Below, one piece after another: positions 50,901 to 58,549 of a DNA stretch of 64,000 nt. The position numbers and the translations under genes are program-made. Source of the DNA: Aquimarina latercula DSM 2041. Lineage in GTDB: Bacteria; Bacteroidota; Bacteroidia; Flavobacteriales; Flavobacteriaceae. The notes below the pieces were generated by a model. It had not been told where the DNA came from. It saw only the letters and a program-made list of their open reading frames with translations, and searched no databases. How positions within the stretch are numbered: position 1 is the stretch's first letter; the number at the start of each line of letters is the position of its first letter. The DNA lies in NCBI RefSeq assembly GCF_000430645.1, contig NZ_AUMK01000005.1, forward strand, positions 186,001 to 250,000, read 5' to 3'.

Positions 50901-51070
50901 CTTCTACTAACTTTTTCTTTGATTATTTACCAAAAGGAGTTTATGTCTTTGAATATGATTTACGTGTGAATAATAAAGGAGATTTCTCTAATGGCATCAC
51001 TACAATACAAAGTATGTATGCACCGGAGTTTAGCAGCCATTCTGAAGGAATAAGAGTAAAAGTAAAATAG
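44957..51070 (+). CDS. Alpha-2-macroglobulin-family protein with thioester motif
   Basis: A 2037-residue exported protein from the ATG at 44957 (signal KKHIILVFILFITNLNYMMA); an in-frame TTG upstream is not needed. The N-terminal 500 residues are helical and repeat-like, followed by MG-type beta-sandwich domains (DRSIYRPGQTVYFKGIM in MG2). The central A2M segment is LQETAFFFPKLTTDAEGNIS, and the thioester domain holds CAEQ (Cys1489-Gln1492, in PYECAEQTFSRYYANS). Family members trap proteases covalently in the periplasm or at the surface. No lipobox is present, unlike E. coli YfhM, and pbpC, a frequent partner elsewhere, is not adjacent. Confidence 0.92.
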   Translation: MKKHIILVFILFITNLNYMMAQNDYNYQDDWKKVEEFDQQGLPKSALEIIETIHSKAKKANNTNQITKALIYKAKYNLVLEENAQLNIIKEFKSEISNSKFPSRNILESILANLYWQYFQEHRWQFYDRTKTSEKVDKEDFRTWDLETLFAEIHLYYQKSLENGLLAQQTDLIRFNDILSESTGSKIYRPTLFDFLSHNALAFYKTSETSITKPAYAFEIDSPDYLKDHEPFSIIKLNTKDSLSLQFHALKIYQSLINFHKRDKEPDALIEVNIERLKFIHDNAVFNDKQELLLATLLSEKEKHKNSPSSTLYDYEIVTLYQTQAATYIPAENETHRWALKKALEVCEAAISQYPKSRGAINCAYQKEQILDAQVNSIKLESYIPINKPSRLLVNYKNLELLYFKVLKANQNQIQSLQKIYEPKKKVAFLNKLSEVHSWESKFIDKKDYQNHNMEIAVPSLGQGSYIIVGSITKDLSADHTFTFGDLQVTNLTLLENKTTKETKFQVIDRNNGIPIPNASIKLFADSRRNSLNKTLTTNEKGEAFFSQEGYYYNVLATVTKGTDKANFKGIYLNQYGGDSQPDNSTRYSTFLFTDRSIYRPGQTVYFKGIMMATKGKEDPKVVANRPTFAKLIDVNGQEIKLLKFTTNEYGSFAGEFILPFSGLTGNYTIQTDNYNSTYISVEEYKRPKFETNFNPVTETYRVNDNIKLTATATAYAGSNITDAKVVYRVYRQIQYPRWCYWYPRNSEEQEITHGETTTNDIGEYNITFAAFPDKSVSKDNQPTFTYKIIADVTDINGETRSTTTYVNVGYHALTASINIDSEIDKTKKGNILNITTQNLNNEFIANTGSLKIYRLQAPECPLRVRPWKAPDYSNMSKEEFKKLFPHDAYKNEDDYRNWEKGNLVLERTYDTKETKENAKGTKDILLKTIKKWQTGKYVIELLTKDRFGQEVKDIKYINIYDQSDKTIADNKLFEITTDKGEYAIGDEVILKLSSASEDITVTLDIEKNQKVIETKLIKLSNNSKTIKIPVNKEDLGGFAVTYSFANYNAYQSGTIPIAVPYEPTALTIETNTFRDKLQPGQQETWSFTVKGPKGDKVTAELLASMYDASLDQFKPHQWYFNPINRPIYYSYSQRNATKSFAKGNFNIYDQQLWIASFQHQGYDQLNWFGLYFGNSYNYRMDSFASGVRGKKSRKLASAPMASMEMAADDAELEEVAVVANESQIEQKSLNALTDKITDSLKGVYGAKEPSLEGVKIRENLQETAFFFPKLTTDAEGNISFNFTAPEALTKWKVQLLAHTKKLNAGTQLLETITQKELMILPNPPRFLKEGDKIILSSKVSNISSKDLSGVIELQLTDALTGKSIDTDLQNTSIRKDFSVKAAGNTNVSWELSIPSTVQTVQYKIIAKAGEFSDGEQNVLPVLSNRMLVTETLPMWIRSNQTKTFTLDKLKDNTSSTLKNHKLTLEMTSNPAWYAVQALPYLMEYPYECAEQTFSRYYANSLASHIANSNPRIQEVFNQWKNTDALLSNLEKNQELKSLIIQETPWLRDAQSETEQKKRIALLFDLNKMNNELQSAINKLQQMQYGSGAFPWFKEGRENRYITQHIASGFGHLKKLGVTKYDNKTQNMLQKAVRYLDKEFIKEYEELKRYCKRNKIDINEDHLSYTQMHYLYMRSFFTDIKRANNTNEAWDYYLGQSKKYWLKRGLYPQGLLALILHRNNDTNTATKIIRSLHEKSITSEELGMYWKSNTASWYWYQAPIETQALMIEVFAEIEQEPKKTEIVDNLKVWLLKNKQTNQWKTTKATTEAVYALLLQGSDWLSVTDMVEIVLGNQKIDPSTMEDVKVEAGTGYFKTSWNGNQIQKDMATAKITKKGKGIAWGALYWQYFENLDKITSAETPLKLKKKLFLKKNTDTGEEITEITDKTQLELGDLVRVRIELRSDRAMEFVHMKDMRASGLEPINVISRYKYQDGLGYYESTKDASTNFFFDYLPKGVYVFEYDLRVNNKGDFSNGITTIQSMYAPEFSSHSEGIRVKVK

Positions 51071-51111
51071 ACTTTAAGCTCGAATCTAATTAATTTGATT
51101 ACTAGAATATA

Positions 51112-51834
51112 ATGATAAAAAATAGTTTAATACTTATACTTTTAATTTGTGTACTAGCAAGTTGTACTGATGGTAAAAAGCCAAAAATAGTATATGATAA
51201 CAGCGGTAAAAACAAAGAAACAACAGAATTAAAAAAAGATACTACCTTAATCGAGGCGGCAGATCTGCCGATTCGGATGGATAGTACAGATTATTTAATA
51301 CACCCGATTGGTTTTTTAAAAATTAGCAAATCTTGGTCTAAAACATCTTACAGATCTTCGGATTATAAGAATACCAATTTTTCTGTATCCAATCAATCTA
51401 AATATCAGATTACTGGAAACTTAACAAATTTAAAGTTTCAACATATCGATTCTGAAAAACTAGTTCCACTAACAGAAGAGACAATTAATATTCAATCGGT
51501 AACTTTTCTAAAGGAAGTGTTTGATCGAACTAAATCAAAATATTTACTATACAAGGTGATAGATAAAGACACTAATCAAGATCAAATTCTAGATTATCAA
51601 GATTTAAAATCTTTATACATCAGCAATATCGATGGGTCAAATTTTATTAAGATAACCCCAGATTATCAAGAATTAGTCAATTGGAAATTATTAGTATCCA
51701 AAAATAGATTGTATTTTAAAACTGTTGAAGACATTAATAAGGATGGAGAATTTGACAAAACGGACGTTATACATTATCAATATTTAAATTTAGATAATAA
51801 AAATTGGAAGGCTAAAGAGTACAATCCTCTCTAA
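51112..51834 (+). CDS. Lipoprotein with EF-hand-like repeats, next to macroglobulin gene
   Basis: A 240-residue lipoprotein (lipobox VLASC, Cys18). Two calcium-loop-like stretches occur in the C-terminal half: DKDTNQDQILDYQD (about 150) and DINKDGEFDKTD (about 205), both with Asp/Asn at alternating positions as in EF-hand or dockerin-type loops. It starts 41 bases after the macroglobulin stop on the same strand, so it may be cotranscribed and act at the same site. No named family was recognised. Confidence 0.75.
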   Translation: MIKNSLILILLICVLASCTDGKKPKIVYDNSGKNKETTELKKDTTLIEAADLPIRMDSTDYLIHPIGFLKISKSWSKTSYRSSDYKNTNFSVSNQSKYQITGNLTNLKFQHIDSEKLVPLTEETINIQSVTFLKEVFDRTKSKYLLYKVIDKDTNQDQILDYQDLKSLYISNIDGSNFIKITPDYQELVNWKLLVSKNRLYFKTVEDINKDGEFDKTDVIHYQYLNLDNKNWKAKEYNPL

Positions 51835-51853
51835 TAAACTATTTAAACTAAAT

Positions 51854-51908
51854 AGCTAAAACAAAAGCTTTATAATACTAGTTGTTTTTTAAGTGTTTTG
51901 TTTTAGCT
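51854..51908. terminator. Hairpin between convergent genes
   Basis: AGCTAAAACAAAA (51854-51866) and TTTTGTTTTAGCT (51896-51908) are exact reverse complements 29 bases apart. The right arm overlaps the last codons of the minus-strand gene 51889-52476, and the left arm follows the lipoprotein stop at 51834. It probably serves as a shared terminator, although the loop is long and the stem AT-rich. Confidence 0.45.
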
Positions 51909-52476
51909 CTTTTTCAATAATAGTTTTCAAAACTTTTAGATCATTTTCACTTATAACATCTGATAAAGAAAAGGGATCAAAATCACTTGATTGCGGGTAG
52001 ATAAAAACTTCGAACTCATTAATAATTATATTTTTTATTTTATCAAGTGCAAATGCTTCAGAAGATTTAAGAAAAAACTGAATCTTTCCCTCTCTAACTG
52101 TAAAAGAAAACTTTTGATTACCTATCAATTCTCGTATTTCTAAGTATACATTTTGCCTAGGTCCGTCATTTTCAACAACCGATCTTAAAATCATTAGATC
52201 ATAAATATTAACCACCTCCATTAAATCATATGATAAAAAGGCATCCGATTTTGGGTAAATGCAAATTCCTTTTTCATCTATTAAAATGTCCTGTATTTCT
52301 TGAGTTTCAATTTTTTCAGAAGCTATATTGCAAAATCCTATTTCAGAATTTGTTTTTGGATAAATTAAACGTTTATCATCGTATTTTAGATATATAGAAG
52401 CGAATTCGTTTATTTCTGAATAAAGTTCATCTCTAAATCGATCAATCTTTTTGATAAAATATTCTTGCGTTTTCAT
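51889..52476 (-). CDS. Cytoplasmic protein with internal repeats, unknown function
   Basis: A 195-residue protein without signal or membrane segments. Three similar units are visible, each centred on an IYP element: KRLIYPKTNSEIGF, GICIYPKSDAFLSYDLMEVV and EVFIYPQSSDFDPFSLSDVI. The last two are each followed by a helix ending in a similar pattern (DLMILRSVVE and DLKVLKTIIE). No known family was recognised; the repeats suggest duplication of a small alpha/beta unit. It stands alone, divergent from the serine hydrolase gene. Confidence 0.65.
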   Translation of the reverse strand: MKTQEYFIKKIDRFRDELYSEINEFASIYLKYDDKRLIYPKTNSEIGFCNIASEKIETQEIQDILIDEKGICIYPKSDAFLSYDLMEVVNIYDLMILRSVVENDGPRQNVYLEIRELIGNQKFSFTVREGKIQFFLKSSEAFALDKIKNIIINEFEVFIYPQSSDFDPFSLSDVISENDLKVLKTIIEKELKQNT

Positions 52477-52498
52477 ATTGCAAAGCCCTTCTAATTAC

Positions 52499-52529
52499 AG
52501 ATACATTTTAGATATCAAAAGATGTATCT
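52499..52529. promoter_or_regulatory. Imperfect 31-base palindrome between divergent genes
   Basis: AGATACAT (52499-52506) and ATGTATCT (52522-52529) are exact reverse complements. The inner sequence TTTTAGATATCAAAA is also nearly symmetric. It lies 23 bases upstream of the repeat-protein ATG (52476) and 86 bases before the hydrolase ATG (52615), a plausible operator position. Function is inferred only. Confidence 0.35.
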
Positions 52530-52614
52530 TTACATTAAGGATAACCAAAAAGACAATTTGTAACACTTACATCTAAAAAATCTTATCCCGTATAGTTCGC
52601 GAAACTTAAAACCA

Positions 52615-53709
52615 ATGAAAAGAAACCTGCTAAAACAATCCATCTTACTATTGTTAATCAACTTATTAACTAATTGCTATGCGCAAAATAAAATCCAAAA
52701 TCTAAAGGGGTTTGATATTTCGCCTGATTCCATTAATACGTTCCTTAAGACACGTATGGATTCTTTACATATTCCTGGGCTTTCTATAGCGGTAATAAAT
52801 AATAGTAACGTTGTTTATCATACAACATTAGGGCACGCCAATCTCGAAAAAAAACTACCGGTTACCGTCAAAACAATTTTTGAAGGAGCCTCTATGTCTA
52901 AATCGGTTTTTTCAACATTTGTAATGAAGTTTGTAGAAGATGGAAAACTAGATCTGGATAAACCTATGCATGAATACCTACCTTACGAAGATATTGCATA
53001 CGATGAGCGTTATAAAAAAATAACCGCCAGAATGATTTTGAGTCATCGGTCTGGATTTCCTAATTGGAGAGAAAATGAAGATGACAAAAAACTAAAAATC
53101 AAATTTGATCCTGATACAGATTACGAATATTCTGGAGAAGGATATCAATATTTAGCAATGGTCTTAAAACATATCTTAGGAACTGATTGGAATGGTTTAG
53201 AAACTTATTTTCAGAAAGAAATAGCAAAACCTCTAGGATTAGAACATACTACTTTTATTGAAGATTCTTATGCCCTAAAACATAAAGCAGAACCTTATGA
53301 TAAAGAAGGTAATTGGATCGATTGGAAAAATGAGTATTGGTACAAAAAGGACAAAGGCATATTCGTTTCTTCTTCATCTATTCGTTCCGAACCTATTGAT
53401 TTTTCTAAATGGATGATTGGTGTTATGAATAAGAAAATCTTATCCGAAACTAGTTACAAAGAACTATTTAAACATCATTCTAAAATAACAACATTATCTA
53501 CCGGAGTTAATGTTTATTATAGTTTAGGGTTCATCACAGCGGATTCCCCTCATCACAATACTTATTTTCATGGTGGATCTAATGATGGTTTTACATGTTG
53601 GTACATGATGGATGTCGAAAAAAAATGGGGATATGTAGTATTTACTAATTCCATGTTTGGAGAAAAATTAGGCAATGAACTATGGGATTATTTCGAAAAA
53701 GAATATTAA
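52615..53709 (+). CDS. Serine hydrolase of the beta-lactamase/PBP4-like family
   Basis: A 364-residue exported enzyme (signal LLLLINLLTNCYAQ; Cys21 could be a lipobox cysteine). The SxxK motif is SMSK (Ser93/Lys96), the tyrosine motif is in YEYSGEGYQYL, and HGG in YFHGGSNDGF takes the place of KTG. Such enzymes include class C-like esterases, D-aminopeptidases and penicillin-binding proteins, and resistance activity cannot be assumed. It lies 62 bases upstream of an AraC-type regulator gene. Confidence 0.85.
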   Translation: MKRNLLKQSILLLLINLLTNCYAQNKIQNLKGFDISPDSINTFLKTRMDSLHIPGLSIAVINNSNVVYHTTLGHANLEKKLPVTVKTIFEGASMSKSVFSTFVMKFVEDGKLDLDKPMHEYLPYEDIAYDERYKKITARMILSHRSGFPNWRENEDDKKLKIKFDPDTDYEYSGEGYQYLAMVLKHILGTDWNGLETYFQKEIAKPLGLEHTTFIEDSYALKHKAEPYDKEGNWIDWKNEYWYKKDKGIFVSSSSIRSEPIDFSKWMIGVMNKKILSETSYKELFKHHSKITTLSTGVNVYYSLGFITADSPHHNTYFHGGSNDGFTCWYMMDVEKKWGYVVFTNSMFGEKLGNELWDYFEKEY

Positions 53710-53771
53710 TTCTTATTAAAGCAACCTAAAACAAGAACTTAGTTCCATATAAATTCCAAGTACGCATCTCA

Positions 53772-54650
53772 GTGAAAGAAAAAATTAAACATATAAAATT
53801 TGACAATAAAACCAATCCTAAATCATACTTCGAGGTTGTACAACTTGAAGAATTACTAAACAGAAAATTAGATCACGATATATGTAAAAACCATATTGTA
53901 AAATTTTATATTATCATTTTTATCACAGAAGGAAATGGATATCATACTATTGATTTTGTAGATTATAAATACCAAAAAGGTTCTGTTCTATTAGTTAGAA
54001 AAGATCAAATTCAAAAATTTTCTAAAAGCGCTACTGCAAAAGGGTATTTACTAATCTTTACTGAAGAGTTTATAGTTAGCCACATCAATAAGTTAGAGGC
54101 TCTGAAATCATTTCAATTATTTAATGAATTAATAAGCTTTCCTAAGATTGAGTTGCAGGTAAAAGAACATGAATTTTCCGATTTTTACTCTTTAATGGAA
54201 CAAATAGTATCCGAGTATAAATTAAAAGATGAATACTCCATTAGTATCACCCGTAGCGCATTACACATACTAATTACCAAATTATTCCGTATCAAATTTA
54301 ACAACGGACAATTGCCAAACAAAAAGAAATATTTAACGGAATTCTTATTGCTTCAGGATATGGTAGAAAAAAATTGCTTTGCCAATAAAAAAGTGATGTA
54401 TTATGCTCAAAACATGGGCTGTTCTACCAAAACACTGAACAATATTGTACAAGCAATAATTAATAAACCTGCCAAAAATTTTATTGATGAGATCGCCATT
54501 ACGCAAATAAAAAGATTACTTATTGGTACGAACGAATCGGTTAAGGAAATAGCATATACATCTGGGTTCGACGATCCAGCCAATTTTTTTAAATATTTTA
54601 AAAAATTTGTAGGAAGCTCTCCAGAAGCCTTTAGACGATCGCATCAGTAA
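53772..54650 (+). CDS. AraC-family transcriptional regulator
   Basis: A 292-residue regulator beginning at a GTG. The N-terminal cupin-like sensor (about 30-150; GYHTIDFVDYKYQKGSVLLV) and the C-terminal double helix-turn-helix (about 195-290; QIKRLLIGTNESVKEIAYTS and FDDPANFFKYFKKFVGSSPE) are typical. It follows the serine hydrolase gene and precedes the SnoaL/monooxygenase-like lipoprotein gene, either of which it may control. Confidence 0.92.
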   Translation: MKEKIKHIKFDNKTNPKSYFEVVQLEELLNRKLDHDICKNHIVKFYIIIFITEGNGYHTIDFVDYKYQKGSVLLVRKDQIQKFSKSATAKGYLLIFTEEFIVSHINKLEALKSFQLFNELISFPKIELQVKEHEFSDFYSLMEQIVSEYKLKDEYSISITRSALHILITKLFRIKFNNGQLPNKKKYLTEFLLLQDMVEKNCFANKKVMYYAQNMGCSTKTLNNIVQAIINKPAKNFIDEIAITQIKRLLIGTNESVKEIAYTSGFDDPANFFKYFKKFVGSSPEAFRRSHQ

Positions 54651-54755
54651 TATTTTCCTATTTTGACACTAATTGGGATAATATCAACCACTTTATTGTT
54701 TTGATACTGAACTACTTTTGATAATACAATTTCTATTATTATCAAATACAGTAAA

Positions 54756-56210
54756 ATGAAACACGCAATCAAACTTACCCTCGTTTTAATGACTTTATCT
54801 CTAAGTCATTGTGCTAAAACCAAAGAAACATCAAAAGAAAGTAAAACCATTATGGAGGTGACTACTTTCAATATCAATGAAAATGTAGACCCAATAGCAT
54901 TTAAAACCAGAGATCAACTTATAGAAAAAGACTTTACAAGCAAACAACCAGGTTTTATAAAAAGACAAAGTGCTATTGATGAAAACGGAGCTTATGTCGT
55001 AATTGTATATTGGGAGAGTATCGCAAATGCAGAAGCATCTATGAATAAGTTTATGAGCGATACATCCGTTGCTGATTATGCACAAATGATCAATGGCGCT
55101 ACCATGAAGATGGAGCGTTATAGCATGGATAAAGTATTTAATGCAAACCAAAGTGAATTTGTAGAGGTAATGACATTTGATTTAAAACCAGATACAGATT
55201 TAGAAAAATTCCATAAACTTAATCAAAAGGTAGAAACTGATTTTACCAGAAAAAGAGATGGGTTCTTACAAAGACTTACCGGTGTAAATGAAAAAGGTAC
55301 ACAAGCAGTTGCTGTTTATTGGACCAACAAAACCGCTTCTGATGCTTCTTTAAATGGTTTTATGGCAGACCCAACAGCAAAGGAATTTATGGCAAAAATG
55401 GATCAGTCTAGCATGTTTATGGGACGTTATGAATCTTTACCAGCACACCTAACCAAAAAAGAAAAAGTAGTTGCATTGCTAAATAGTTTTAACACAGGTG
55501 ATCAAACTCCAATTTCATATATCAATCCACAAAAATACATTCAACACAACTTAGACGTTGGAGATGGATTAGCAGGTTTTGGCGAAGTAATGAAAAATGC
55601 CCCAGAAGGCGGGTTTAAAGCAAATGTAGTACGAGCTTTCGAAGACGGAGATTACGTATTTACGCATACAGAATATGACTTTTTTGGGCCAAAAGCCGGG
55701 TTTGACGTTTTCCGTTTCGAGAATGGAAAAATTGTAGAACATTGGGATAACCTATTAGAAGTACAAAAACCAAATCCAAGTGGACACACCCAATTCGACG
55801 GTGCTACTAAAATTACCGATTTAGATAAAACATTAGTAAACAAAGTCAAAGTAAAAGATTTTATTGAAAAAATACTTCTAAACGGCGAAATGGATAAGAT
55901 CACTAATTATATAAATCCTAAAAAATATGTGCAACACAATCCTGCTGTAGCAGATGGATTAGAAGGCTTTGGAGAGGCTATGAAATACTTTGCCAAAAAT
56001 GGATTGGTTATGGAATATACAGCACTGCACAAAGTCTTGGGACAAGGAAACTTTGTTCTTACACTAAGCGAAGGAAAATTTGGCAAAGGAGATCAAACTG
56101 CGTTTTATGATCTATTTAGGCTAGAAAATGGATTGATCGTAGAGCATTGGGATGTAATTACAACAATTCCGCCTAAATCCGAATGGAAGAATGAGAATGG
56201 AAAGTTCTAA
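54756..56210 (+). CDS. Lipoprotein with two ABM-like and two SnoaL/NTF2-like domains
   Basis: A 484-residue protein with a lipobox-like SLSHC (Cys19). Residues about 33-125 and 134-226 are two copies of a dimeric alpha/beta-barrel (antibiotic-monooxygenase-like) unit: EVTTFNINENVDPIAF and EVMTFDLKPDTDLEKF, with VVIVYWES and AVAVYWTN. Residues about 233-338 and 362-470 are two NTF2/SnoaL-like units: YINPQKYIQHN with FRFENGKIVEHWD, and YINPKKYVQHN with FRLENGLIVEHWD. The 2+2 arrangement is unusual. The function (cyclase-like, isomerase or binding) is unknown. Confidence 0.8.
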   Translation: MKHAIKLTLVLMTLSLSHCAKTKETSKESKTIMEVTTFNINENVDPIAFKTRDQLIEKDFTSKQPGFIKRQSAIDENGAYVVIVYWESIANAEASMNKFMSDTSVADYAQMINGATMKMERYSMDKVFNANQSEFVEVMTFDLKPDTDLEKFHKLNQKVETDFTRKRDGFLQRLTGVNEKGTQAVAVYWTNKTASDASLNGFMADPTAKEFMAKMDQSSMFMGRYESLPAHLTKKEKVVALLNSFNTGDQTPISYINPQKYIQHNLDVGDGLAGFGEVMKNAPEGGFKANVVRAFEDGDYVFTHTEYDFFGPKAGFDVFRFENGKIVEHWDNLLEVQKPNPSGHTQFDGATKITDLDKTLVNKVKVKDFIEKILLNGEMDKITNYINPKKYVQHNPAVADGLEGFGEAMKYFAKNGLVMEYTALHKVLGQGNFVLTLSEGKFGKGDQTAFYDLFRLENGLIVEHWDVITTIPPKSEWKNENGKF

Positions 56211-56271
56211 ACAATCTCCAGGACACACAATTTATTTTAAAACGAACGTAAACTTTTTTAAAACCCTTACT

Positions 56272-56808
56272 ATGAAAACTCTAAAATCAATTAGTTGCTA
56301 CCTAATACTATCCTTAGCATTAAGTTCATTTACCTCTTGCGATAGTGATGATGATAACACCACTCCTCCAATAACACCCGGAGTCAGTGTAACCGTAGCT
56401 AATACATTTCAATCAACTACCATTACAAGCGGGGTTGAAACTGCCATAGAAGATTTATTCATGCAACCAGCAGGATCATTAGAAGCAACAGCAACTATTG
56501 AAAATGCTGTTGAATTTCCTGCTTACTTGCTTGGTTTATATGATATAGACATTGATCAAAACACCATTTCTTTTGAATTGGTTGCACAAACTGGAGATGC
56601 AACCTATGGAGATTTATTTAGAACATTAGAAACAGGAACTTTTGATCGATATTATTTTACATTCGATGAACCGCAAAATGTATCTGGGTTTACTTCTGAT
56701 AACGATTCTGTTACTCTTAGAATCGATTCTAATAGTGTTCTAGTAGTAGAAATTGGAGCAGGATTTAATTTTAATCCAGGAGCTAGTTTTACTATAACAC
56801 TAAATTAA
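56272..56808 (+). CDS. Small lipoprotein of unknown function
   Basis: A 178-residue lipoprotein; the ATG at 56272 gives signal and lipobox SSFTSC (Cys23), followed by an acidic linker DSDDDN. The mature domain is beta-rich with no recognised family. An in-frame start upstream overlaps the preceding gene and hides the signal, so it is rejected. It lies 61 bases after the SnoaL-like lipoprotein gene and is followed by a hairpin (56829-56861). Confidence 0.75.
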   Translation: MKTLKSISCYLILSLALSSFTSCDSDDDNTTPPITPGVSVTVANTFQSTTITSGVETAIEDLFMQPAGSLEATATIENAVEFPAYLLGLYDIDIDQNTISFELVAQTGDATYGDLFRTLETGTFDRYYFTFDEPQNVSGFTSDNDSVTLRIDSNSVLVVEIGAGFNFNPGASFTITLN

Positions 56809-56828
56809 TTTCGAACATACACTTAACT

Positions 56829-56861
56829 AACTGTATGTACTATCAATGGGTACATACAGTT
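56829..56861 (+). terminator. 12-bp perfect hairpin after the lipoprotein gene
   Basis: AACTGTATGTAC (56829-56840) and GTACATACAGTT (56850-56861) pair exactly around a 9-base loop, 20 bases after the stop codon. No T-run follows, so it may be an mRNA 3'-end stabiliser or a weak terminator. Confidence 0.5.
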
Positions 56862-56919
56862 CTCTCTAAAAAAAGCAGTCTTATTCTTTTAATCAAATTT
56901 TATATATAAGAAAAATACT

Positions 56920-57537
56920 ATGAGTAAAGAAAAAACCAACAAGATTATAGACGAATTGTTTCGTGATTCTAAAGGTGATTTTTTTAAAATGATTAAGGCT
57001 GTTTCTAAAAGTGTAGTCCGTCCATTAAAGCCAGAAGATTTTAAAGATGTATATCTTTCGATATCTAAAGAACAAGGAGAAGATCTTACAAAATTAATTA
57101 TAGAAAATAAGTATAAAAACATTGTCGAATTTGGAACCTCATTCGGGATATCAACCTTATACTTAGCCTTAGGCGTGATAGAAACTAATGGGCACATTAT
57201 CACAACTGAGTTAATTACCTCTAAAGCTAATAAAGCAAAAGAAACATTCAAAAAAGCAGAAGTAGACAATCTTATTGATCTAAGAATTGGGGATGCTATG
57301 AAAACTTTAGAAAATCATAAAACACCTATAGATCTATTGTTTTTAGATGGTTGGAAAGATGTGTATCTCCCATTGTTTAAAATGCTAGAACCCAATTTTC
57401 ATACCAACACTACCATTTATGTAGACAACGCCAATATGAAAGAAACGCAGCAGTTTTTAGACGTTATTAGTCAACAACCAAAATACAGATTACAACCTCT
57501 ATATAATGGCAAGGTATTCTTAATTAGCGTGCTATAA
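56920..57537 (+). CDS. Class I SAM-dependent O-methyltransferase-like protein
   Basis: A 205-residue cytoplasmic protein with a Rossmann methyltransferase core: motif I IVEFGTSFGISTLYLA (about 67-82), an acidic strand-2 end in IITTELITSKANKAKETF, DLRIGDAM, and DLLFLDGWKDVYLPLFKMLE (the metal/catalytic-type Asp of COMT-like enzymes). The substrate is unknown. It starts an apparent operon with a cytochrome b protein (5 bases downstream) and a cupin protein. Confidence 0.82.
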   Translation: MSKEKTNKIIDELFRDSKGDFFKMIKAVSKSVVRPLKPEDFKDVYLSISKEQGEDLTKLIIENKYKNIVEFGTSFGISTLYLALGVIETNGHIITTELITSKANKAKETFKKAEVDNLIDLRIGDAMKTLENHKTPIDLLFLDGWKDVYLPLFKMLEPNFHTNTTIYVDNANMKETQQFLDVISQQPKYRLQPLYNGKVFLISVL

Positions 57538-57542
57538 TTACA

Positions 57543-58076
57543 ATGCAACAGCCATCTATAACATATAGCAAACGTACTATTTGGATTCATTGGGTTTCTA
57601 CAGTACTAATTTTTGGATTAATCTATACAGGAATTAATATGGAGCATCAAGCTGTCAGTGAGCGTAAATTTATACTGTACCAAATACACTTCTCATTAGG
57701 GGTTTTAGTATTTATACTAACGATCATTAGGATCATTGCTTTATGTACAGATAGGAAACCCAAGAATTTATACCCTAAAAAATCTGTAAGAGAAAGGGTT
57801 AGAAAATGCGTTTACTATGGCTTCTATATTAGTATCATCTGGATGTGCTTATCTGGATTGGCATCTCTTTTTTTAGAAGGAATTATTCACTCATTACAAT
57901 CTAGTAATTGGCAAGATTTACCAGAAATAAGTGTAGATGGTTTTCATCCCATTATGTTATCGCATCACATAATGGCCAAAATGATATTCCTTTTATTATT
58001 ATTTCATATTTCTGGATTTGTATTGCACTTGATACAGAAAAAAGAAAACACGTTAAAGAGAATTTGGTTTAATTAA
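57543..58076 (+). CDS. Cytochrome b561-type membrane protein
   Basis: A 177-residue integral membrane protein with four hydrophobic helices. Histidines suited for two b hemes are His16 (TIWIHWVST), His49 (YQIHFSLG), His141/142 (LSHHIMAKM) and His155 (LLLFHISGF). The pattern fits the cytochrome b561/YodB-like family, which moves electrons from quinol. It sits between the methyltransferase and cupin genes. Confidence 0.85.
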   Translation: MQQPSITYSKRTIWIHWVSTVLIFGLIYTGINMEHQAVSERKFILYQIHFSLGVLVFILTIIRIIALCTDRKPKNLYPKKSVRERVRKCVYYGFYISIIWMCLSGLASLFLEGIIHSLQSSNWQDLPEISVDGFHPIMLSHHIMAKMIFLLLLFHISGFVLHLIQKKENTLKRIWFN

Positions 58077-58087
58077 TATATATAAAA

Positions 58088-58522
58088 ATGAAAGAAAAAG
58101 AGATTATAAGAAACGGACAAGGTGACAACTACAATTATTCTCAGGATCATTGCTTTATCAAACTTTCTTCTGATAGCACACAAGGAGAGTTATGTTTTGT
58201 AGAGGACACCTTAAAACCTGGATTCTATCTAGCTAGACATCATCATAAAATCATGACCGAAGTATTTTATATATTAGAAGGAGAAGTAGAACTAATTTTT
58301 GATGATGAAACGATTATCGCAAAACCAGGAGACACGGTTACTGTGCCACCAAACGTATGGCATGCTGCAGGTTGTGCAGAAGGCGGAAAAATGCTTAGTA
58401 TATTTAAAAATGGTCAATTTGATTTATACTTAGAAAAGCTATCTAAGATGTCTGATAGTGATTTTGAAGATGCTGAACTTATGAAAGCTATAGCTGCAGA
58501 ATTTGATATCTACGAAGAATAA
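58088..58522 (+). CDS. Cupin-domain protein
   Basis: A 144-residue single-cupin protein. Motif 1 is in ARHHHKIMTEVFYILEGEVE (His residues plus Glu) and motif 2 in PGDTVTVPPNVWHAAG (final His). These residues normally bind one metal ion. Enzyme or sensor role is unknown. It is the last gene of the three-gene operon and is followed by a terminator (58550-58581). Confidence 0.88.
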   Translation: MKEKEIIRNGQGDNYNYSQDHCFIKLSSDSTQGELCFVEDTLKPGFYLARHHHKIMTEVFYILEGEVELIFDDETIIAKPGDTVTVPPNVWHAAGCAEGGKMLSIFKNGQFDLYLEKLSKMSDSDFEDAELMKAIAAEFDIYEE

Positions 58523-58549
58523 GGAATACTACATAACAATGTACTTAGA

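Noticed and set aside
52615..53709. Reading the serine hydrolase as an antibiotic-resistance beta-lactamase
   Set aside because: The SxxK/Y/HGG motif set is shared by esterases, peptidases and penicillin-binding-like proteins; nothing in the sequence points to beta-lactam hydrolysis.
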